From QYQD01 sp040754095 (GTDB lineage: Bacteria > Desulfobacterota > QYQD01): a stretch of DNA of 64,000 nt. The notes under the pieces were generated by a model. That model ran no database searches. It worked only from the letters and a program-made list of their open reading frames with translations, and was not told the DNA's origin. The stretch lies in assembly GCA_040754095.1 (NCBI GenBank), contig JBFMFO010000012.1, forward strand, positions 1 through 64,000, given 5' to 3'. Made by a program: the position numbers and the translations under genes. Position 1 is the first letter of the stretch, and each line of letters starts with the position of its first letter. This document shows, piece after piece, positions 57,984-64,000 of this stretch.

Positions 57984-58032
57984 TCAGTGGTTTCGGTGGG
58001 CACGATAATGCTGTGCCCACCCAACATGGCTG
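57984..58032 (+). repeat. GTGGGC repeat, left flank of the nuclease gene
   Basis: CAGTGGTTTCGGTGGGCACG then ATAATGCTGTGCCCACCC and AACATGGCTG. Nearly identical to 59392-59440 in the same orientation; the short form is at 3206-3237. It contains a GGTGGGCAC...GTGCCCACC hairpin. The rest of this 200-base gap shows nothing notable. Confidence 0.85.
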
Positions 58033-58172
58033 GATAATAAGTGATATTTTTCGCCAACGTCATGGTCTCCGTATATTTTGATTTATCCCACAATAAAATA
58101 TTGCCGTACAGTAATACAGCTTTTAGCAGTCCACTTCTAATCAGCATCCCAAAATGACGGGGGTCATGATCC

Positions 58173-59303
58173 ATGTCAACTGCCTACATTATAGAAGCAG
58201 ATGGTTCTACGAACCCTATGGAACGAGTTCGGTGTAAAAATGAAGAGCAAGAACTTCAACGTATCTTAGAAAAGAATCCGGACTTATTGCCGGGTGATCA
58301 AATCAACCCCGGGGACCCGCGAAGATGGTTGCAAATAGCACGTGAAATGCCTGTACCAGACCCCAGTACTGGCGCAGACCGATGGAGTATCGATTTTTTC
58401 TTTGTTGACCAGAGCGCTATGCCAACCTTCATTGAGTGCAAACGTTTTGAAGATACTCGCTCCCGCCGAGAAGTTGTTGGTCAAATGCTTGAATACGCGG
58501 CAAATGGTCACTATTATTGGGATAAAGAAATGATTCGCGTCCTTGCTGAAAAATCAGCCAAAAACAATGGATTTTCTTTTGAGGAATCGTTAAGCAAACT
58601 TCGGCCTGATCAAGAAATCGATGTGGATACTTTCTTCGAACAAGTTGAAAATAATTTGAGGGAAGGCCAGATCAGATTGGTCTTTTTCCTTGAAGAAGCG
58701 CCTATGGAGTTGAAAAGTGTTGTAGATTTTTTGAACAAACAAATGGAGAGGTCTGAGGTCTTACTTGTGGAGGCCCGGCAATATCGGCATGACAACATGA
58801 CCGTCGTAGTGCCAATGCTGTTCGGCTATACGGAGGAAGCCAGACAAGTCAAGCGGATAGTGACTGTTTCAGACGGGCTTAGAAAGCAATGGACTCATGA
58901 TAGTTTTTTTGCTGCTGCACGTGCCAAGCTGCCTGAAAAAAGTGTCAATACGATAGAAAAAGTATTCGAGGCATGTAAATCACTTTCGTGTAATATTGCC
59001 TGGGGCACGGGAAAGATAGACGGATCACTCTCTGTAAAATGGCCTCAAGGTGGTAATAAAACTGTGTTTACAATCCTCTCAAATGGCCGTTTGTGGATTT
59101 CTTTTGGCGCACTTGGTGGAAATGTGCTTGCCGGGTCATTCAGAGACCGTCTTAAGGATCTAATCGCAGACAGATTAGGGCTAACTATTCCTGATGATTA
59201 CCAACATAGGTATCCCAGCTATCAAATTAGTGAATGGGAATCCAAAGCGGATTCACTGATCCAGATTTTGAGAGAACTTTTTGATGAATTTCAGCAAGCT
59301 TAA
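58173..59303 (+). CDS. PD-(D/E)XK nuclease-fold protein (NucS-like)
   Basis: A 376-residue protein. The centre of the first half has the nuclease core: WSIDFFFVD (Asp), TFIECKRFEDTRSRREVVGQMLEYAAN (ExK, then the Gln/Arg helix), preceded by RCKNEEQELQRILEKNPDLLPGD as in DUF91/NucS relatives. The second half (residues ~200-376) is unassigned. Such proteins occur in defence and restriction islands. The flanking 48-base direct repeats suggest it moved in as a unit. No methyltransferase partner is seen. Confidence 0.75.
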   Translation: MSTAYIIEADGSTNPMERVRCKNEEQELQRILEKNPDLLPGDQINPGDPRRWLQIAREMPVPDPSTGADRWSIDFFFVDQSAMPTFIECKRFEDTRSRREVVGQMLEYAANGHYYWDKEMIRVLAEKSAKNNGFSFEESLSKLRPDQEIDVDTFFEQVENNLREGQIRLVFFLEEAPMELKSVVDFLNKQMERSEVLLVEARQYRHDNMTVVVPMLFGYTEEARQVKRIVTVSDGLRKQWTHDSFFAAARAKLPEKSVNTIEKVFEACKSLSCNIAWGTGKIDGSLSVKWPQGGNKTVFTILSNGRLWISFGALGGNVLAGSFRDRLKDLIADRLGLTIPDDYQHRYPSYQISEWESKADSLIQILRELFDEFQQA

Positions 59304-59310
59304 TCGGACA

Positions 59311-59362
59311 TTGAAGCTCCCCGCAGCAAGCTGCGGGGAATGCGCTCGCTATGCATGTTCAA
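59311..59362 (+). repeat. MITE-like dispersed repeat, short form (copy 4)
   Basis: TTGAAGCTCCCCGCAGCAAG, CTGCGGGGAATGCGCTCGCT, ATGCATGTTCAA. It starts seven bases after the stop of the NucS-like gene. Its sequence matches the copy at 28477-28527 almost base for base. Confidence 0.85.
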
Positions 59363-59391
59363 TGGTGAAGAAGGATATATCATGGCACAAC

Positions 59392-59440
59392 CCAGTGGCT
59401 TCGGTGGGCACGATAATGCTGTGCCCACCCTACATGGCTG
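59392..59440 (+). repeat. GTGGGC repeat, right flank of the nuclease gene
   Basis: CCAGTGGCTTCGGTGGGCAC, GATAATGCTGTGCCCACCC, TACATGGCTG. It differs from 57984-58032 at only two or three positions. Same orientation, so the pair forms direct repeats around the 58173-59303 gene. Confidence 0.85.
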
Positions 59441-59505
59441 AAAAACCCTTATATCTCTCCCCTTGATCCCCTCCCGCCAGGGGAGGGGAGGCTTTCGGAT
59501 AGAAA

Positions 59506-60116
59506 CTAAAAACTGGTCAGGTAAGACAAGAAAGAGAGAAATGTCCGGGAAATGCAGTAATGCCGTATAACCTTAGGAAAAAATTTGGGAACCCTTCTCT
59601 TATATTCCGTATATTCATCGCCGAAGCGCCTCTGTAATTCTTTTTCTTCAAACGGGATGATGATCACGTGAACCGTAAAGAAATCCAGGACGGCTATCAA
59701 ACCAACGGTCAGGATGCCTGTGATCAGAAAGGCCCCCAGAAATATCATGCTGTGCGCCAGATACGTAGGATGCCGCATTATCGCAAAAGGCCCCTTTTTC
59801 ACCAGTTGCATCTTAACCTTATCTGAAAACTCCGGGATGCCAATGAGTCCGAACCTCAAGTATATGCCGGTCAGGATATGAAGGGCCAGCCCGGATAGCT
59901 CAGAAACGTCGGCATCACAAGGGAGTAGGAAAGAAGGCGTTTCTTTATGGAATAAAGGCTGTAGGCCAGGGGCAGCCAGAAGATGATCGGGAAGACGAGG
60001 GTTGCCAGGCCCAGCCTTCTGAAAAGACCGGTCATGAGGTGGACCGGAATCCAGAAGAGCGGGATCACCGGCCAAAAGATGATAACCGATAAGGCAATAA
60101 GGTTTTTCAAATCCAT
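59506..60116 (-). pseudogene. Frameshifted isoprenylcysteine methyltransferase-like membrane protein
   Basis: The N-terminal half (MDLKNLIALSVIIFWPVIPLFW to VMPTFLSYPG) is encoded from the ATG at 60116 and stops near 59871. The C-terminal half continues in another frame from about 59892 (LALHILTGIYLRFGL) with the family's SAM-binding motif KKGPFAIMRHPTYLAHSMIFLG and EEKELQRRFGDEYTEYKRRVPKFFP. A one-base shift near GGGCTGGCCC joins them into one ICMT/PEMT-type protein with about five membrane helices. A recent mutation or a sequencing/assembly error are both possible. The C-terminal ~20 residues are atypical. Confidence 0.8.
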
Positions 60117-60157
60117 AAGTCATTATACCAATTTTTCACTTGAAAATACCTTTTATC

Positions 60158-60225
60158 TGTCATTCCGTGCTTGACACGGAATCCAGTCTTTTAGTTTCTG
60201 GATTCCTGCTTTCGCAGGAATGACA
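60158..60225. repeat. Palindromic dispersed repeat
   Basis: TGTCATTCCGTGCTTGACAC then GGAATCCAG pairs in part with CTGGATTCC and GCAGGAATGACA. The ends TGTCATTCC and GGAATGACA are exact inverted repeats over 68 bases. This type of element is common in related genomes. Confidence 0.75.
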
Positions 60226-60292
60226 TTTTCATCGTTCTTTGTGCCGATCTGTCGGCATGTGTGTTTCACAAAAAATCTTTGCCTACCGATAC

Positions 60293-60397
60293 TATTACAA
60301 CGGCATTTAAATACATAACCTTGCCAAATCCCCCCATCCCCCCTTTTCTAAAGGGGGGGTGAGGGGGGATTTAGGCTCTTTAATTGCCGGAGTAATA
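60293..60397. repeat. MITE-like element with terminal inverted repeats (copy 2)
   Basis: 105 bases, homologous along its length to 54383-54486; the right end TTAATTGCCGGAGTAATA is identical and the left end (TATTACAACGGCATTTAA) is degenerate. It ends 12 bases before the start of the next gene and may supply part of its leader. Confidence 0.85.
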
Positions 60398-60409
60398 ATC
60401 AAAACAGAG

Positions 60410-61507
60410 ATGAAAACGAAACTGCCAGATATTCATAGAAGCGCTGTCCTCATTTTTATCATAATTCTTCTAGGCCTGGCAGGCCCGGTAGCCGGTGCTA
60501 CCTACAAATACGTCGATGAAAATGGCGTTATCTGTTTCACGGATGATCCCGCCACTATTCCCGAAGCATTGCAGGACAGGATAGAAACAAAAGATTTTTC
60601 CGCTCCCGGGCCGGCTAAAGCATCAAAAAGGGGCCAACCAAATGACCCTATCGTATTTACTCCCCAATCTTCCTCCCGGAGCAAGGAGTTAATTCATTAC
60701 CGATACGATGACCGGTTGGACCTGGCTGCAAACCTCCTCGGCTACGATATGGAGGTCTATCCTCAATTGTTTGGAGAGAAAATCGATAAGGCCCAAATAA
60801 TCAGCCAACTGGAGGCCATCGCCCGTGATATCAGAAAGGATATGAAAAAATGGAGCAGAAACGACGCCAGGACACTGATCGGCTGCATGCTGGACAGAAT
60901 AACGCATTCAGGTTTTAGCTACCAGAGCGGAAAGCTCGAAGAAAAGATAGTATCTCTTCCATATATACTGGAGAATAAAAGGACAAACTGTTTTGGCTTC
61001 AGCCTCCTTTGTCTTGCCCTGGGAGAACGATTAGGGTTGCCGCTTTATGCAGTCGGCATCCCCTGTCCTAACGTCGGCGAGTTCCACATGTTCGTCCGCT
61101 ACGACGATGGCCGGGAAAGGTTTAACCTGGAGGCTACCAATAGATGGCGGGGCCTGAGATATGGAGATAGCAAGTACGTGCAAAAGTGGGGAGCGTGGAA
61201 AAGTCCCTATTTCTTTAAAAATCTAAGTAAGCAGGAGATAGTCGGTGATTATCTGTACTATCTCTATTACCTCTCTGAACGCCATAAAAGGTGGGAACTG
61301 GCCGATGAATGCGCCAAAAAAGGCCTGGAGCTGGCTCCGGAATCCTGGTGGACCAATTACATGATGGCCCTCACTTCCCTCCGTCAGGGGAATATCCGGC
61401 AGGCCAGAAAATGCGCGCAGAAGATGCTCGAAGTCGGGTATATGGCCCCTCCGGAACTGTTAAAGCAACTTGCTATCGAGTACCCCAATAATCGATGGGT
61501 TAGATAA
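60410..61507 (+). CDS. Exported DUF4124/transglutaminase-like protein with TPR
   Basis: A 365-residue protein from the ATG at 60410; the open frame extends into the upstream repeat, so the longer start is unlikely. A signal peptide (IHRSAVLIFIIILLGLAGPVAG) is followed by a DUF4124 segment (ATYKYVDENGVICFTDDPATIPEAL). A transglutaminase/protease-like core has KRTNCFGFSLLCLALGERLGLPLYAVGI (Cys) and GEFHMFVRYDDGRERFNLEATNRW (His...Asn/Asp-like). A C-terminal TPR pair follows (ADECAKKGLELAPESW, LRQGNIRQARKCAQKML). Likely periplasmic; the substrate is unknown. Confidence 0.8.
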   Translation: MKTKLPDIHRSAVLIFIIILLGLAGPVAGATYKYVDENGVICFTDDPATIPEALQDRIETKDFSAPGPAKASKRGQPNDPIVFTPQSSSRSKELIHYRYDDRLDLAANLLGYDMEVYPQLFGEKIDKAQIISQLEAIARDIRKDMKKWSRNDARTLIGCMLDRITHSGFSYQSGKLEEKIVSLPYILENKRTNCFGFSLLCLALGERLGLPLYAVGIPCPNVGEFHMFVRYDDGRERFNLEATNRWRGLRYGDSKYVQKWGAWKSPYFFKNLSKQEIVGDYLYYLYYLSERHKRWELADECAKKGLELAPESWWTNYMMALTSLRQGNIRQARKCAQKMLEVGYMAPPELLKQLAIEYPNNRWVR

Positions 61508-61843
61508 CCTCATTTGTAACACTTTGGGTTTTTGAAAGATATGCCTAAGCAAGGCGTTATAAGGGATAAAATCCCCCTCAATCCCCCTTTTCCAAAGGGG
61601 GAAGTGTTTCTCCTCCCTTTGAAAAAGGGAGGTTGGGAGGGATTTAAAAATACTTTTTCAGACAGCTAACCTGATAACCTCATTTAATCAAACGACGCAG
61701 ATGATGTCTTGCCGGTATTCAGGATTACACTCGAATCTTGTGAAATATACTAAGATATGTTATTAGACAATGGCTTGCCTCTTGCAAACAATTAGCTTGG
61801 ATTTACGCCTCCGGGCGTTTAAATAGCAAAGCGAGGAAAAAAC
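61508..61843. other. Intergenic region before gatC
   Basis: It contains the C/G-rich palindromic repeat family at 61570-61646 (CCCCCTTTTCCAAAGGGGG and CTCCCTTTGAAAAAGGGAG). AT-rich sequence near 61741-61790 (TATACTAAGATATGTTATTA) could hold the gatCA promoter. AGCGAGGAAAAAAC precedes the GTG start. No gene seen. Confidence 0.55.
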
Positions 61844-62128
61844 GTGAAGATCAGCCGCGAGGATGTCCAGCATGTGGCCAAGCTGGCCAGGCTTTCTTTT
61901 TCCAATGAAGATCTCGATTTATTTACAAATCAACTGGACCAGATATTGACTTACATGGATAAACTAAACGAACTGGACACGGCGCATGTCGAGCCTACAC
62001 ACCACGCCCTGGCCATCACCAATGCCTTCCGGGAAGATGCGATCCGGCCATCTGTGTCTAACGAAAAAAGTCTGGCCAATGCCCCGGCAAAGGCGGACGG
62101 ATCATTCACTGTGCCCCGTGTCATCTGA
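61844..62128 (+). CDS. gatC: Asp/Glu-tRNA amidotransferase subunit C
   Basis: A 94-residue protein, GTG start with GCGAGG upstream. It shows the GatC pattern ISREDVQHVAKLARLSFSNEDLDLFTNQLDQILTYMDKLNELDT, then AFREDAIRPSV and FTVPRVI. GatC clasps GatA and GatB in the amidotransferase that converts Glu-tRNA(Gln) or Asp-tRNA(Asn). It lies 9 bases before gatA. No gatB follows in the window. Confidence 0.95.
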   Translation: MKISREDVQHVAKLARLSFSNEDLDLFTNQLDQILTYMDKLNELDTAHVEPTHHALAITNAFREDAIRPSVSNEKSLANAPAKADGSFTVPRVI

Positions 62129-62137
62129 GGTCCTGCC

Positions 62138-63601
62138 ATGCAACTCTATGCCCTGACCATCCATGCCTTAAGGGAATTATTACTCAAAAAGGAAGTTACC
62201 TCGGTTGAGATAACCGGGTCTGTCCTGGCACGCATAAAAGAGGTTGACCATAAGGTTCACGCCTATATTACACTTACACCGGAAGTGGCCATGGAACAGG
62301 CCAGAGAAGCCGACCGTGTCTTGGAAAAAGGTGAGGGCGGGCCGTTGACCGGCATCCCCATGTCTATAAAAGATGTTGTCTCTACGGAAGGCATACGCAC
62401 CACGTGTGGTTCATATATCTTGAAGGACTTTGTCCCCATCTATGACGCTACGGTAATCAGAAGACTAAAAGAGGCCGGAGCCGTACTGCTCGGCAAGGTA
62501 AATATGGATGAGTTCGCCATGGGTTCGTCCACAGAAAACTCGGCCTTCCACATAACCAGAAACCCCTGGCGACTTGACTACATACCGGGCGGGTCAAGCG
62601 GCGGTTCGGCAGCCGCTGTGGCCGCGGATGAGTGCATAGCCTCCCTTGGGTCCGACACCGGCGGCTCCATCCGGCAGCCGGCAGCGCATTGTGGTGTGGT
62701 TGGATTAAAGCCCACCTACGGTACGGTATCGCGTTACGGGCTGATTGCCTTTGCCTCATCGTTGGACCAGATTGGGCCGCTCACCAAGGATGTTACTGAC
62801 TGCGCCCTGGTTCTAAATGCCATCCACGGCCATGATCCCCTGGACTCCACCTCGGCCCCCCGTCCGCGCATGGACTATACAAGGGCGCTGGTTAAAGGGA
62901 TCAAAGGGATTAAGATCGGCATCCCCAAAGAATACTTCGGCCCCGGCTTATCCCCTGAGGTTGAAAAATCCGTGCGCGATGCTATAGAGGCGCTTTCCGG
63001 ACTGGGCGCGGAGACCGTGGAGATATCTCTTCCCCACACCGAATACGCAGTGGCTATCTACTATATAATTGCCCCGGCTGAGGCCAGCTCCAACCTGGCC
63101 CGCTACGATGGTGTAAAATACGGCTATCGCGACGCCGGGGCCAAAGAACTCCTGGAGATGTATGAGAAGACCCGCTCAGGAGGTTTTGGAGCCGAGGTAA
63201 AACGTCGCATCATGCTCGGCACCTATGCCCTCTCTTCCGGTTACTATGATGCCTATTACAAGAAGGCCTCCCAGGTGCGCACCCTGATAATGGAAGACTT
63301 CAAAAAGGGCTTTGACCGGTGCGACGTCATATTAACGCCGGTTGCGCCTACGCCACCCTTTAAAATCGGAGAAAAGGTAAACGATCCCTTTCAGATGTAT
63401 CTATCCGATATTTTCACCGTACCGGCCAACATGGCCGGATTGCCCGCCATCTCTGTGCCGTGCGGATTCAGTGCGGAAGGACTGCCGATTGGAATCCAAT
63501 TGCTTGGTAATCACTTTGCAGAAGAAAAGATATTGAAGGTGGCCTACAACTTCGAATCAGAGACAGACTTCCATACAAAAAAGCCGACTCTTTTATCTTG
63601 A
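62138..63601 (+). CDS. gatA: Asp/Glu-tRNA amidotransferase subunit A
   Basis: A 487-residue amidase-signature enzyme. Lys in GIPMSIKDVVSTEG, the glycine/serine loop GGSSGGSAAAVAADE and the nucleophile Ser in LGSDTGGSIRQPAAHCGVVGLKPTYG make the Ser-cisSer-Lys triad. It releases ammonia from glutamine for tRNA amidation in GatB. The downstream gene is convergent (ihf-like), so gatB must lie elsewhere. With the nearby glnS remnant, this pathway may be the only route to Gln-tRNA, but that is unproven. Confidence 0.96.
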   Translation: MQLYALTIHALRELLLKKEVTSVEITGSVLARIKEVDHKVHAYITLTPEVAMEQAREADRVLEKGEGGPLTGIPMSIKDVVSTEGIRTTCGSYILKDFVPIYDATVIRRLKEAGAVLLGKVNMDEFAMGSSTENSAFHITRNPWRLDYIPGGSSGGSAAAVAADECIASLGSDTGGSIRQPAAHCGVVGLKPTYGTVSRYGLIAFASSLDQIGPLTKDVTDCALVLNAIHGHDPLDSTSAPRPRMDYTRALVKGIKGIKIGIPKEYFGPGLSPEVEKSVRDAIEALSGLGAETVEISLPHTEYAVAIYYIIAPAEASSNLARYDGVKYGYRDAGAKELLEMYEKTRSGGFGAEVKRRIMLGTYALSSGYYDAYYKKASQVRTLIMEDFKKGFDRCDVILTPVAPTPPFKIGEKVNDPFQMYLSDIFTVPANMAGLPAISVPCGFSAEGLPIGIQLLGNHFAEEKILKVAYNFESETDFHTKKPTLLS

Positions 63602-63696
63602 GCAGTCAGCTCTCAGCTTTCAGGAAGTAGAATAGCGCCTTAAACTGACCGCTGATGGCTGATCGCTATTTCGCAAATGGACTTTTTACAAAGCCG

Positions 63697-63987
63697 TCAT
63701 ATCTTCTTATTATTTATTCTCTGCCTGAGGATGCTGGAAGGCTTGAATGTAACTACCCGTCGGGGGGATAGCATTAATTCCGCACCGGTCTGAGGGTTTC
63801 TACCCCGTCTTTCCTTCTTGTTCTTGACATTGAATTTGCCAAAACCGCTGATGAGTACGCTCTCATTATCAGCCAGGGAGGTCTTGATTATTTCTAATAA
63901 GGCTTCCATGGCCAGTACGGCTTCAGCCTTGCGAAGCTTGTTCTTTTCGTAGATATGATTGACAAGATCAGCCTTAGTCAGGGTCAT
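63697..63987 (-). CDS. ihfA: IHF alpha/HU-family DNA-binding protein
   Basis: A 96-residue bacterial histone-like protein with GGAGG just before the ATG. TLTKADLVNHIYEKNKLRKAEA, SVLISGFGKFNVKNKKERRGRNPQTGAELMLSPRRVVTFKPS and LRQRINN match the HU/IHF fold; the RNPQTG arm motif points to IHF-alpha. It bends DNA in regulation and recombination; sigma-54 promoters like that at 42638 commonly need IHF. Confidence 0.88.
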   Translation of the reverse strand: MTLTKADLVNHIYEKNKLRKAEAVLAMEALLEIIKTSLADNESVLISGFGKFNVKNKKERRGRNPQTGAELMLSPRRVVTFKPSSILRQRINNKKI

Positions 63988-64000
63988 AAAACTAACCTCC

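Noticed and set aside
1..64000. CRISPR array, rRNA or tRNA genes
   Set aside because: No regularly spaced repeats and no rRNA or cloverleaf tRNA sequence was found on reading; the repeats seen are dispersed.

Overview
The window looks like a chromosomal segment of an anaerobic deltaproteobacterium (Desulfobacterota), probably a sulfate reducer or syntroph. The signs are two large heterodisulfide-reductase (Hdr) type electron-transfer gene clusters, an acetogen-like MetF/MetV methylene-THF reductase set, a tungsten-type aldehyde oxidoreductase, an octaheme cytochrome c, a NifX/DUF5320 metal-cluster neighbourhood, and three genes read through in-frame UGA codons that I interpret as selenocysteine. 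This is inferred from gene content; no rRNA or tRNA was found.

Layout. 1-5.6 kb is accessory DNA: a REP-associated transposase, the 3' remnant of glnS, two toxin-antitoxin pairs, a lipoprotein pair, an attC-like site and a DNA glycosylase. A second short copy of the glnS 3' end and a REP-like hairpin close it. 5.7-13.5 kb is a plus-strand housekeeping run: purL (PurS fused), a YhaM-type nuclease, holB, ricT and metG. 13.6-17.2 kb holds a small transporter, a membrane protein, a RiPP-maturase-like radical SAM enzyme and a TPR protein. 17.3-18.9 kb is a glycogen synthase.

19.2-31.9 kb (minus strand) is the first Hdr cluster. In transcription order it has an MvhD-like protein, two FMN glutamate-synthase subunits, a GATase/GXGXG glutamate-synthase protein, HdrA, MvhD, MetV, MetF and a selenocysteine HdrD-like protein. 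It resembles the MetFV-HdrABC-MvhD enzyme of acetogens joined to a split glutamate synthase. 32.3-36.6 kb carries a phosphodiesterase, a phosphate transporter pair, a HAD hydrolase and an MBL hydrolase.

36.9-42.6 kb (minus) is a probable metal-cluster/redox locus: CGGC protein, IscU-like scaffold, NifX-like protein, DUF5320, DUF89 phosphatase, ferredoxin, octaheme cytochrome, zinc ribbon and radical SAM. It is preceded by a good sigma-54 promoter and a sigma-54 activator gene (42.8-44.2 kb).

44.4-56.3 kb (minus) is the second Hdr cluster: a GltB-like FMN protein, ferredoxin, AOR, ferredoxin, HdrA(Sec), MvhD(Sec), HdrC, NuoE-, NuoF- and NuoG-like subunits. The order parallels the bamB-I genes of class II benzoyl-CoA reductase, but the AOR is not clearly BamB. 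A structured leader with a terminator precedes it, and a divergent KaiC-like/HTH/cupin regulator lies at 56.7-58.0 kb. 58.2-64 kb holds a NucS-like nuclease between two copies of a repeat, a frameshifted methyltransferase, a transglutaminase-like exported protein, gatC-gatA and an IHF-type protein.

Several families of short dispersed repeats are scattered throughout. One lies in frame inside the second HdrA, and another supplies the C-terminus of HdrC.
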